In this document: piece after piece, positions 16,877-25,515 of the stretch
Layout: every line of letters starts with the position of its first letter
Position numbering within the stretch: the first letter of the stretch is position 1
Source: Microbulbifer elongatus
GTDB lineage: Bacteria > Pseudomonadota > Gammaproteobacteria > Pseudomonadales > Cellvibrionaceae
Assembly: GCF_021165935.1 (NCBI RefSeq)
Contig: NZ_CP088953.1
Location: 620,001 to 684,000, forward strand
Direction of reading: 5' to 3'
DNA: 64,000 bases
Program-made: the position numbers and the translations under genes
The notes under the pieces: model-generated
What the model saw: only the letters and a program-made list of their open reading frames with translations
Databases searched by the model: none
Told to the model about the DNA's origin: nothing

Positions 16877-18343
16877 TTACTCCTGCCCCGCCTTGCGCGC
16901 ATCCAGGCGGCGGATAAATTCCTGCAAAATCAAACGGTACAGTTCCTTGCCCAGATATTTATCTTCGACACCGCTGTCGATGGAGGGGTTGTCGTTCACC
17001 TCGATCACGTAGCCTTTCCCCGCCGACTCCTTTACATCCACACCATAAAAACCGCGGCCGATGGGTTTGGTGGCTTTTAGTGCAGCCTGCAGAACCGGCT
17101 TCGGCACTTCAAACGTCGGCAAGGTGGTAAAACCTCCGCTCACGGTTTTTTTGTTACCGTGGTTGTAGATCTGCCAGTGGTTCTTAGCCATGTAGTAACG
17201 GCACGCGTACAGGGGTTTGTTATCGAGCACACCAATCCGCCAGTCAAATTCCGTGTAGAGAAATTCCTGAGCCAGTAGCAGGCTGGACTCCGCAAACAGC
17301 TCTTCGAGTTTGCCGTGCAATTCGCCTTCCGAATTGACCTTCACGACCCCACGGGAAAACGAGCCGTCGGGAATTTTTACCACCATAGGCAATCCCAGTT
17401 CTTCCATCGCGCGCTTCAGGCTCTCCTCGTCACCGCGGCGCAGAATGCATGTGCGCGGTGCCGGCACCTTGTGAGTGTTGAACAGGTCCGCCAGGTAAAT
17501 CTTGTTGGTACAACGCAGGATACTGGTCGGGTCGTCCAGCACCACCAGACCCTCCGCTTCGGCTTTCTTGGCAAACCGGTAGGTGTGGTGATCAATGGCG
17601 GTTGTTTCGCGGATAAACAGACCATCAAACTCCGGCAGTCGCATGTAATCTCCGGGACCAATCAATTCCAGCGACAGGCCCAATTCGCGCCCGGCACTGA
17701 CAAATTTCTTGATCGCCGCTCCATCGGACGGCGGCAGCGTTTCTTCCGGATTTACCAGAATCGCCAGATCGTAGCGGCTGTTGCTGGGCTTTTTGTGCTG
17801 ACGCCACACTTTGTTGCTGAAATTATCCAGCGCCTCGGCGAATTCAGTTTCTTCCTCCTCGCTCAGATCCCGGTGTGAACACACCTTTAACTCGACAATT
17901 TCCCACTGCGGGTTCGCCCGCAGTTGAATTTCCAGCACTGGACAGGCGAACCGGTCAAACAGGGCTCGCGCCAGAGGCTGCAATGCAGGATCCGCGCAGC
18001 GGCCAAAATAGCTCTTCACCACACGCTCAGTACCCGGGCCCGGCAACGGCAGTTTCGCCAGTGCTGGAATCACCTGAGATAACTGCAGTTTGTACAACTG
18101 AGGCAGCGCCAGGTCATTCAGGGTTCGCACACTGGGCAGCACATTGTGATGGCGCGCTTCCGCCAATAGCGAACAGTAATAGCCTTCACTGCGGTAGTCG
18201 TAATCTGCGCACAGGTTAATCACGCGCACCCGCTGGGAACGCGCCGGCAGTGCCAGGTAATCGGCAAATGGAATCACCCGCTCGCTGGGGTAATAGGGTG
18301 CCCAGTCGTCGGGCTCATCAATCACAATGAGAATCTGTGACAT
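16877..18343 (-). CDS. RimK-type ATP-grasp ligase with RLAN N-terminal domain
   Basis: A 488-residue protein. The N-terminal half (1-190) matches the RimK-like ATP-grasp N-terminal (RLAN) domain; the C-terminal half is ATP-grasp, with nucleotide-contact segments LPMVVKIPDGSFSRGVVKV and the metal-site end YVIEVNDNPSIDSGVED. Such enzymes join amino acids to a carboxylate using ATP; the substrate is unknown. They are usually encoded beside a GNAT/C39-peptidase-like protein, predicted to act in the same peptide-metabolite pathway (Iyer and Aravind). Here that partner is at 38.5 kb, beyond most of the alginate locus. Confidence 0.85.
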   Translation of the reverse strand: MSQILIVIDEPDDWAPYYPSERVIPFADYLALPARSQRVRVINLCADYDYRSEGYYCSLLAEARHHNVLPSVRTLNDLALPQLYKLQLSQVIPALAKLPLPGPGTERVVKSYFGRCADPALQPLARALFDRFACPVLEIQLRANPQWEIVELKVCSHRDLSEEEETEFAEALDNFSNKVWRQHKKPSNSRYDLAILVNPEETLPPSDGAAIKKFVSAGRELGLSLELIGPGDYMRLPEFDGLFIRETTAIDHHTYRFAKKAEAEGLVVLDDPTSILRCTNKIYLADLFNTHKVPAPRTCILRRGDEESLKRAMEELGLPMVVKIPDGSFSRGVVKVNSEGELHGKLEELFAESSLLLAQEFLYTEFDWRIGVLDNKPLYACRYYMAKNHWQIYNHGNKKTVSGGFTTLPTFEVPKPVLQAALKATKPIGRGFYGVDVKESAGKGYVIEVNDNPSIDSGVEDKYLGKELYRLILQEFIRRLDARKAGQE

Positions 18344-18419
18344 CGGTTGGGGGTCTGCCTCAATAAAAGGTGGGCGGCGCTGGGAGACGGTAACCCGTGA
18401 TCTCGGGCGAGCCTGGATA

Positions 18420-18439
18420 GCGGGTCAGATCTGACCCGC
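18420..18439. promoter_or_regulatory. Perfect 20-bp palindrome upstream of the RimK-type gene
   Basis: GCGGGTCAGATCTGACCCGC is fully self-complementary. It lies 77 bases upstream of the ligase start, with no T tract, so it looks more like a protein-binding site than a terminator. Otherwise the 18344-18580 stretch shows no gene. Confidence 0.4.
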
Positions 18440-18581
18440 AGGATGTGCGAAAGATAGAAGAAAAACGGCGTTCTGCCTAATACTTTTTACGCCCGTTTTC
18501 GGCTCCGCAATGGCGGCTATCGGGCGTTATTTCCAGTGGCCGACAGCGAGGGAAATCCAAGCTGTCACGACCAGCCATCAT

Positions 18582-18620
18582 ACCAATAAATCTTGCCTGT
18601 AAGACCAATTGTGGTAGACT
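18582..18620 (+). promoter_or_regulatory. Promoter and ACCAAT boxes of the alginate regulator
   Basis: A possible promoter has -35 TTGCCT (18593-18598), a 16-base spacer and -10 TAGACT (18615-18620). ACCAAT occurs at 18582-18587 and again at 18604-18609, 22 bases apart (two helical turns). The second is part of ACCAATTGTGGT inside the spacer, a good position for autorepression. Confidence 0.5.
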
Positions 18621-18696
18621 CAAGTGTGACTTTCAGCCTGTGGCTCTACGTCGCCACACCACAAAGGCTTATATAACAACGATAGAATTTAGTGCT

Positions 18697-19473
18697 ATGA
18701 AAAGCGATTATGTAGGAAATGGCCGCCGCATCTATCAGCAGGTGGTAGAAAAAATGTTGACCCTCCTCGACAGTGGCGAGTATCCCCCCGGGGTGCGCCT
18801 ACCGTCCGAGCGGGAGTTGTCGGAAATGTTTGATGTCAGCCGCCCCAGCATCCGCGAAGCGATCATCGCGCTTGAGGTGATGGGCCGGGTTGCCGTGCGT
18901 ACCGGCTCCGGGGTATACGTCATTGAGCCGGTGAATTCCTTTACCGACACCAAGGACTTCAGCCCCTTCGAACTGACCGAAGCGCGGGTGTTGATCGAGG
19001 GCGAACTGGCCGCGCTGGCCGCGACCATGATCACTGAGGAACAGCTCGAAGATCTGCGCCTCGCATACCGCGACATGGTGCGTGAGAACGAGGAAGGCAA
19101 CCTGACTTCCGAGCGCGCCGACCGCAAATTCCACGAAGTCATTTCCCGCGCAACCAACAATCGCGTGTTGATGAGCACCATCGACAAACTCTGGGATATT
19201 CAGGAACATTCGCCGGATATCCAGACGGTACACAAGAACGTGTGTAAAAAAGACGGACAAAAGCGTCTTGCCGAACACAAAGCCATTCTGCAGGCACTGG
19301 AAAATCACGATCCCTGTGCGGCGCGCAAAGCCATGCGCCTGCACTTCAACCGCTCACTGAATGCGCTACACGATGCCTCGGAAGCGAAAGCGGTGGAAGT
19401 GGTACGCCGCGAAGTTTCCGAACGTCGCAAGCGCTTCTCTATCGACCGCCTTGGTGAGACTGCAGGGTTCTGA
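18697..19473 (+). CDS. GntR/FadR-family transcriptional regulator of the alginate locus
   Basis: 258 residues from ATG 18697 (MKSDYVGNGRRIYQQV). The winged helix (about 10-75) carries the GntR signature PPGVRLPSERELSEMFDVSRPSIREAI; the C-terminal FCD helical domain (about 95-230) has metal/ligand residues spaced as in FadR-subfamily proteins (DRKFHEVI, LAEHKAILQALENHD). These usually repress sugar-acid genes until a uronate intermediate binds. Position at the head of the alginate locus suggests KDG or DEH as effector. A GTG at 18640 would add 19 residues but has no ribosome site. Confidence 0.85.
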   Translation: MKSDYVGNGRRIYQQVVEKMLTLLDSGEYPPGVRLPSERELSEMFDVSRPSIREAIIALEVMGRVAVRTGSGVYVIEPVNSFTDTKDFSPFELTEARVLIEGELAALAATMITEEQLEDLRLAYRDMVRENEEGNLTSERADRKFHEVISRATNNRVLMSTIDKLWDIQEHSPDIQTVHKNVCKKDGQKRLAEHKAILQALENHDPCAARKAMRLHFNRSLNALHDASEAKAVEVVRREVSERRKRFSIDRLGETAGF

Positions 19474-19501
19474 ATCCACCAAAACCAGCGCTGAATATTC
19501 A

Positions 19502-19532
19502 GGCCATACCGCAGCGCGGTATGGCCTTTTTT
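19502..19532 (+). terminator. Intrinsic terminator of the GntR gene
   Basis: GGCCATACCGC (19502-19512), loop AGC, GCGGTATGGCC (19516-19526), then six T. A strong hairpin 29 bases after the stop codon. Confidence 0.92.
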
Positions 19533-19570
19533 ATAGGCAGGCGGAAATCCTTTCAGCGAATTTCACGCAT

Positions 19571-19593
19571 AAAAAAGCCCGCACAAGGCGGGC
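19571..19593 (-). terminator. Intrinsic terminator of TonB receptor 1
   Basis: GCCCGC (19577-19582), loop ACAAG, GCGGGC (19588-19593); on the minus strand the stem is followed by six T. It serves the receptor gene that ends at 19732. Confidence 0.85.
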
Positions 19594-19731
19594 GAATAAT
19601 TTCCGACAGGCGGCACCTTGTCGGATGGAGAAGAGACAACCAATCAAACAAAACCGAAAAACTGCAGTCCTCACCGAGGATATTGGACCGCAGATCTCCT
19701 ATGCCCAGTACATAGGGCCTAAGGATAGCGC

Positions 19732-22700
19732 TTAAAACTTGGCTTTCAGGCCAAGGAATACACGCGGTCCATAGCTATTTACTTCACCCAGGTTATCGCG
19801 GGTAAAGAAGTACTGCTTCTTCGGCTCATCAAACAGGTTGATGGCTTCCAGGCTCAGCTTCACAGCATCGGTCAGCTGGTAGGACGCTTTCATCTCCCAG
19901 ACACCCACGTCACCAACGTAACGCAGACGGGTACCGTTGGTGGTGTAGGGCTGGAAGTACTCACTGCGGTACTTGTAGATCAGGCTCGTATCGAGATCCC
20001 CGATCTGGTAGTACAGCTGGCCGGAGAATACATTCTCAGAGAAACCAGGCAGGTTGCCCGGGGCGATGATGCCCTGCTTCTCTGAAGTCACATTGCCACT
20101 TTCGTCGAGTACAACAGAGTCACCGTACAGGCTGTCTTCGAACTCGAAGTCAGAATCAGCGTAGTTGTAGCTCACTTTCGCACCCAGACCGCTCAGGTAA
20201 CCCGGCAGGTAGGAGAAGCGGTGTGTACCGGTCACTTCAAAACCACTCAGGGCACTGGTGTCTTCGGTGGTGCGAGTAATGTCGAAAGAAGCAGGAATCT
20301 GCTGGCCATCAACCGTCAGCATTTCGGTAACGTGTGCAGTTTCGAATCCGCCCTGGAAGCGCTTGTGGTACAGGCCGAACGCCAGCATGGTGTCGTCGTT
20401 CGGATACCACTCCAGTGCGGTATCAAAGCTCCAGGACATCAGCGGCTGCATATTCGGGTTGCCGTCACCATTCACGTCTTCCAGCAGATCTGCGATATCG
20501 GTGATTTCGTCAGAGCCATTGGTTTCAAATGTGCGGGAATAGCCCAGGTTGGACGGGTCCGGACGGGACATGCCGCGATAAATCGCACCGCGCAGCATCA
20601 GGTCGTCACGAATGTCGGCAATGACGTTCAGGCTTGGCAATACTTCGGTGTAGTCGCCACCGGCAGATACACGCTCGAGCTCGGCACCTTCTACGTCGTC
20701 GATTGACAGAGTGCCATCGTCGTTGGTGGTAATGGTATAAGGCGTGCGGTACGCCACAGACTCGACCTCAGTCTGTACAACACGGACACCAAAGTTACCG
20801 CGTACCGGCAGGTTGGAAACGGAGGTATCGAAGTCCGCCATTACGTACGCGGCGGTTGTGGTTTCGGTAACGTCGGTTGTACCACCACTCTTCGACTCAA
20901 GTTCCGGGTAGGCAAAGTCTTCACCCAGGTGGGTCAGAAGCATATCCGCCACACAGTTGGTGTCGAAGGTAGCCCAGGAGTTGGCACCACCGGTTACATT
21001 GCCATCTTCGTCAACATTGGTGATCAGGTGGCCGCTGCCTTCTTTCGCCAGGAAATCGCTTTCCGCGAACTCAAGCGCACAGGCCTGATTGATTTCAGCA
21101 ATTTTTTCCTGGTCGCTGCCCAGACTGATGCTGTACTCATCGCGCGCTGCACCGAGATCTACGTACTCCAGTTCGGAGAAGCGCAGACCACCTTTAACTC
21201 CGGTGATAAAGCCGTGATCCAGAGTCAGGTCGAAATCAGTGCGGAACGCTTCGTTCGTGTTGCGACGATCTACGTCGTTGTCTACACGAATGCGGTAGGA
21301 ATCGGAGAACAGCGTGTGATCGGTTACGTCGAAGTCGGTAACGGTGTACTGACGAATTCCGGAATCAAAATCCCAGGAAACCAGAGGGCGATAGTTTGAG
21401 CTGTCGCCGTAAATATCCTTGCTGTCTGACTGGGTACGCAGAAGAATCTGGGTCTCTTCACGGGTGGTCTCAGAGAAAGAGTAGTCTGCAGATACCGTCA
21501 GGTTATCGGTGAATGCGTATGCCACATTCAGGCCGTAACCGAGGTAGTCCTCTGCACGTTCATACACTTCACTATTGGATTCGATAGCCGTCTCACCGGC
21601 CCACTCTTTCACCGCACCAGAGTCGGTCACCACCAGGCTGTCACCGGTCACACCCGGAGTGGCGCGCTTCATGTTGGCGAAGTTCAGGTCGTGACGTTGC
21701 TCGGCCTGGATACGCTCGGACTGCTGCAGGTCGAAGTTGATATCGGTCTTGTCGTTGGGCTGGAATTGCAGCGCTACAAATACGGCGTCGCGCTTGTCAG
21801 AGGTATCGTTCTGGCGATAGCCATTGGAGCTGCCCACGAAAGCAAAGGGCGTACCATCACTGATGGCTTTGCCAGTTTCCGGATCAACTGCAGTCTGATA
21901 GCCCTGGTTACTGGAGCCATCAATCTGGTCCTCACAGTCACCGGCGGAACCGCGGTAAAAACCTTCATTGGTATTGCTGGGGTCATTCAGACACGCCCAC
22001 AGCGAAGTACCACTGGGGCTGGAAGAGCGCATCTCGGATTCCGGCTGGGAAATATCACTTCTTTCCACACCCAGAGATACACCGAACGCCATGCCGTTAT
22101 CGAATTCAAATTGGTCGACATAGCTAGCGCTGCCGCGGAAGCCCATATCACCCGCCATGGAATCTTCCACGTTAAACTGATTCGGGTTGATATTCGCTTT
22201 TGCGTCGATCTGGATACGCTGTTCGCCGTATTCCAGCGGCTTCAGGGTTTCCAGGGCGATCAGACCAGCCACACCACCTTCGATCAGGCTGGCGTCCTGG
22301 GTCTTGTAGATCGCAATTTTGTTCATCAGTTCAGACGGGAACTGGGAGAAGTTTACCGAGCGATCCCCACTACCATTGGTCGCTGAACGGCCATTAATAG
22401 TGGTCGCACTCAGATATGGGCCCATACCACGGATGGAGATCTCGGTGGCACCGCCATTTTCACGGTGAGAACCAGCACCGGTAACGTTCTCGAGTGCTTC
22501 ACCAATGGACAGCGCAGGCAGATCACCGATCTCATTCGCAGACATGCCGTCTACGATGGTGGTGGAGTTGCGCTTGATATCAATTGTGGTCTGGATAGTG
22601 GCGCGGGTGCCGGTTACGACTACCTCTTCCAGCGCCTGATCGGATTCTGCGATTGCAGCGTCCTGAGCTTGGGCTGCACCAACGTAGGTCACTGCAGCAA

Positions 22701-22779
22701 TTGCACTTACAAGAAGCGACTTCTTAAACGTTTTCTCGTTAGCCATTACATCTCTCGCGTCTTTATTATTATCACGCAT
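19732..22779 (-). CDS. TonB-dependent receptor 1 (probable alginate oligomer uptake)
   Basis: About 1015 residues. Signal peptide (KKSLLVSAIAAVTYVGAAQA), TonB-box-like region EEVVVTG, plug domain (about 60-200, ALSIGEALENVTG, ISIRGMGPYLSATTINGR) and a beta-barrel ending in the usual aromatic terminus VFLGLKAKF. It belongs to the large Xanthomonas/Caulobacter-type receptor group used for oligosaccharides. Divergent from the PL6 operon. Start choice is uncertain: ATG 22779 follows GGGGGTAATC, but ATG 22746 (MANEKTF), preceded by GAGAG, also gives a good signal peptide. Confidence 0.85.
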   Translation of the reverse strand: MRDNNKDARDVMANEKTFKKSLLVSAIAAVTYVGAAQAQDAAIAESDQALEEVVVTGTRATIQTTIDIKRNSTTIVDGMSANEIGDLPALSIGEALENVTGAGSHRENGGATEISIRGMGPYLSATTINGRSATNGSGDRSVNFSQFPSELMNKIAIYKTQDASLIEGGVAGLIALETLKPLEYGEQRIQIDAKANINPNQFNVEDSMAGDMGFRGSASYVDQFEFDNGMAFGVSLGVERSDISQPESEMRSSSPSGTSLWACLNDPSNTNEGFYRGSAGDCEDQIDGSSNQGYQTAVDPETGKAISDGTPFAFVGSSNGYRQNDTSDKRDAVFVALQFQPNDKTDINFDLQQSERIQAEQRHDLNFANMKRATPGVTGDSLVVTDSGAVKEWAGETAIESNSEVYERAEDYLGYGLNVAYAFTDNLTVSADYSFSETTREETQILLRTQSDSKDIYGDSSNYRPLVSWDFDSGIRQYTVTDFDVTDHTLFSDSYRIRVDNDVDRRNTNEAFRTDFDLTLDHGFITGVKGGLRFSELEYVDLGAARDEYSISLGSDQEKIAEINQACALEFAESDFLAKEGSGHLITNVDEDGNVTGGANSWATFDTNCVADMLLTHLGEDFAYPELESKSGGTTDVTETTTAAYVMADFDTSVSNLPVRGNFGVRVVQTEVESVAYRTPYTITTNDDGTLSIDDVEGAELERVSAGGDYTEVLPSLNVIADIRDDLMLRGAIYRGMSRPDPSNLGYSRTFETNGSDEITDIADLLEDVNGDGNPNMQPLMSWSFDTALEWYPNDDTMLAFGLYHKRFQGGFETAHVTEMLTVDGQQIPASFDITRTTEDTSALSGFEVTGTHRFSYLPGYLSGLGAKVSYNYADSDFEFEDSLYGDSVVLDESGNVTSEKQGIIAPGNLPGFSENVFSGQLYYQIGDLDTSLIYKYRSEYFQPYTTNGTRLRYVGDVGVWEMKASYQLTDAVKLSLEAINLFDEPKKQYFFTRDNLGEVNSYGPRVFLGLKAKF

Positions 22780-22791
22780 GATTACCCCCAA

Positions 22792-23224
22792 GGAAGTCTG
22801 CGCTAGTTGATAGTAACAAGGGCGCCGTGCTTTGGCGCCTTATTCATCGCTCATTTCGCGGATTTTATTATCAGCCTCTTGACCAGTGACAACCGTTATT
22901 TCCTGTTATTTGATCGGCTGTCCGCGATCTGGCCAGCACAAATTCTCACCTGCCCACAAGCCAGTCAACCAATTTTCAGAAAAACTTCACATTTTGGACT
23001 GACCCCTGCCTGTTTTTTGTGCATTTTATCGGAAAATTCTGCGCTGCGCACCAAAAAAGAACAAAAATCTGGCAAAAACTGGTTAACCCGATTGGTTGAC
23101 AATTATTTTTGACCAATTTAGTCTGGCCCCATAATAACTCCGCGAGGTCATATAACGCCCCGAGATGGTGCAACCGGGCAGACCTTTCGCGAAAACAAAA
23201 ATCTAATAAAACAATCAGGTGATC
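22792..23224. promoter_or_regulatory. Divergent control region, TonB receptor 1 / PL6 operon
   Basis: 433 bases without a gene. The 10-mer ATTGGTTGAC occurs twice: on the minus strand at 22964-22973, facing the receptor, and on the plus strand at 23091-23100, facing PL6, where it runs into a -35 TTGACA (23096-23101). ACCAAT follows at 23112-23117, so ATTGGT and ACCAAT form an inverted pair around the PL6 -35. A GGCGCC hairpin (about 22819-22840) lies in the receptor leader. The -10 boxes are poor on both sides, which fits a need for an activator or derepression. Confidence 0.5.
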
Positions 23225-25495
23225 ATGAGAACTTCAGCAATCAAACCAATACTGGCTGCCGCCCTGCTTACCTGTGGGCAAGCGTCCCTGTTCTGCGTCC
23301 AGGCATCCGCCGAGGAATACCTGGTCCACAACCAGCAGGAATACGCGAAGGTTGCCAAAGACCTAGAGGCCGGCGACACCGTGGTGCTGGCCAATGGCAT
23401 CTGGAAAGATTTTGAAATCCTGTTCACCGGTGAGGGTGAAAAAGAGCACCCGATTACGCTGACCGCGGAGGAAAAGGGTAAAGTCGTCCTTAGCGGGCAA
23501 TCCAACCTGCGGCTGGCCGGCGAATACCTGGTGGTCTCGGGCCTGGTGTTTAAAGACGGTTATACCCCCAGCAGCGAAGTCATTTCCTTCCGCCGCAACA
23601 AAGAACATCTGGCCAACAACTCCCGCGTCACCGAGATCGTCATCGAAGATTTCAGCAAGCCGGAACGTATGGATTCCGACTACTGGGTGAGTATCTACGG
23701 GAAAAACAACCGCTTCGACCACAGCCATCTGGCGGGCAAACGCAACAAGGGCGTTACCATGGCGGTGCGCCTGAATACCGAGGCTAGCCAGGAGAACCGC
23801 CACCGCATCGACCACAACTACTTTGGCCCACGCCCGGTGCTCGGCTCCAATGGTGGTGAGACCCTGCGTATCGGCACCAGCCACTACTCCCTGACAGATT
23901 CACTGACCGTAGTCGAAAACAATTTTTTTGACCGCTGTGACGGCGAGGTGGAAATCATCTCGGTCAAATCCGGCAAGAATATTCTGCGCAACAACACCTT
24001 TTTCGAATCCCGCGGAACCCTGACCATGCGTCACGGCAACGGCAATTTGATCGAGGGCAATGTGTTCCTGGGCAATGGCGTAGACCACACCGGCGGTATT
24101 CGTGTGATCAATGCGGACCAGGTCATCCGCAACAATTATCTCGAAGGTCTCACAGGCTATCGGTTTGGGAGTGGGTTCACCGTGATGAACGGTGTTCCCA
24201 ACTCTCCCATTAATCGCTATCACCAGGTGGTGAACGCGAACATCGAGAACAACAGCTTTATCAATGTGGAGCATATCCACCTGGCCGCTGGCAGTGACCA
24301 GGAACGCAGTGCTACACCGCAGGACTCCACGGTACGCGACAACATTTTTTATACGGAAACTGGCAAATCGCCGTTCTCCATTTTTGACGATATCTCGGGT
24401 ATCACGTTTACAGACAATGTCTCCAATGGCTTTGTGGATCAGAAGATTCACGAAGGTATTCACAAACGTGTGAATAAATTGAAGCGCGCAGACAATGGCC
24501 TGCTCTACCCCACCGATAAATCTATTGCGGACAAGGGCGCGCGTCGCGATCTGGTGGTGACCACCAAAGAAATAACCGGCACTTCCTGGTACCCGAAATC
24601 CGAGCCGGTAACGCCGTTTGATAGCGGAAAGATCATTAGTGTGCGCCCCGGAGAAAATGCACTGTTTGATGCCATTGCACAGGCTGCCGACGGCGATACG
24701 CTGCTGCTGGAAAGTGGCGAATACAGTGCGACCAAACGCCTGGATATCAACAAGACTCTGACCATCAGGGCGAAGAAACCCGGTAAAGTGACCCTTACCA
24801 GCGGCCGCCCGGTGATGTTTGAAATCCAGGACGGCGGCAGTCTGTCACTGGATGGTCTGGTGATTTCCGGAGCCAACAGCCCGGACAATGCGGGCAATAT
24901 TCTGATCCGTACCGCGGTATGGGGCATGCTGAAAAACTATCGTTTTTCAATGGTCAATAGCCGCGTAGAAAACCTGGATATCAACCATTCCTACCATTTC
25001 TTCGATTCCGGCCTGCGCGCATTCGCCGACACTATCACGCTGACCAACAATCACTTCGAAAACATTACCGGCGATCTGCTGAAATTGAATAAAGAGACCG
25101 ACGACCTCGGCGTCTACAACGCAGAATACGTGATCGTCACTGGTAACACCTTTAACAACGTGCAGGGCGCACTGGTTGATCTCTATCGCGGTGGTACCGA
25201 CGAAAGTACGTTCGGCCCGCACATCGATTTCAGTGACAACACCGTTACCGACTCCGGGAAAGGCAAGCGCAACAAGGCACAGGCGCTGATCAAACTGCAC
25301 GGTACCCAGGTGGCGGACATCCGGGAAAACCGCATCGAGAACAGTGCGGGGATAGTGGTAGAGCACACCGTGGGTGAACCAGTAACGCACATTGCCAACA
25401 ATCAGTTCTACAAGGCTCCAGAGCCGAAAGTGACCGAGCTGGTGGCTGAAGGTCCGCACACCGCGACCCTCGCCAACAATAAAGTCAAGAACTGA
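23225..25495 (+). CDS. PL6 family alginate lyase
   Basis: 756 residues from ATG 23225, preceded by CAGGTG. Signal peptide to about residue 30 (QASA/EE). Two parallel beta-helix domains, as in the long PL6 enzymes such as AlyGC: the N-terminal one (about 32-400) is catalytic, with Lys248 in VKSGKN and Arg269 in MRHGNGN, spaced by 21 residues exactly as the catalytic K220/R241 of AlyGC; the C-terminal one (about 470-750) repeats the fold. Cuts alginate by beta-elimination, often preferring MG or guluronate links. First gene of a six-gene operon. Confidence 0.93.
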   Translation: MRTSAIKPILAAALLTCGQASLFCVQASAEEYLVHNQQEYAKVAKDLEAGDTVVLANGIWKDFEILFTGEGEKEHPITLTAEEKGKVVLSGQSNLRLAGEYLVVSGLVFKDGYTPSSEVISFRRNKEHLANNSRVTEIVIEDFSKPERMDSDYWVSIYGKNNRFDHSHLAGKRNKGVTMAVRLNTEASQENRHRIDHNYFGPRPVLGSNGGETLRIGTSHYSLTDSLTVVENNFFDRCDGEVEIISVKSGKNILRNNTFFESRGTLTMRHGNGNLIEGNVFLGNGVDHTGGIRVINADQVIRNNYLEGLTGYRFGSGFTVMNGVPNSPINRYHQVVNANIENNSFINVEHIHLAAGSDQERSATPQDSTVRDNIFYTETGKSPFSIFDDISGITFTDNVSNGFVDQKIHEGIHKRVNKLKRADNGLLYPTDKSIADKGARRDLVVTTKEITGTSWYPKSEPVTPFDSGKIISVRPGENALFDAIAQAADGDTLLLESGEYSATKRLDINKTLTIRAKKPGKVTLTSGRPVMFEIQDGGSLSLDGLVISGANSPDNAGNILIRTAVWGMLKNYRFSMVNSRVENLDINHSYHFFDSGLRAFADTITLTNNHFENITGDLLKLNKETDDLGVYNAEYVIVTGNTFNNVQGALVDLYRGGTDESTFGPHIDFSDNTVTDSGKGKRNKAQALIKLHGTQVADIRENRIENSAGIVVEHTVGEPVTHIANNQFYKAPEPKVTELVAEGPHTATLANNKVKN

Positions 25496-25515
25496 TCAAG
25501 AGAAGTAACACAACC

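Noticed and set aside
22940..22968. Full sigma-70 promoter for TonB receptor 1 (TTGACT, 17 bases, GAATTT)
   Set aside because: The -10 matches the consensus at only two of six positions; only the upstream ATTGGTTGAC element is kept.
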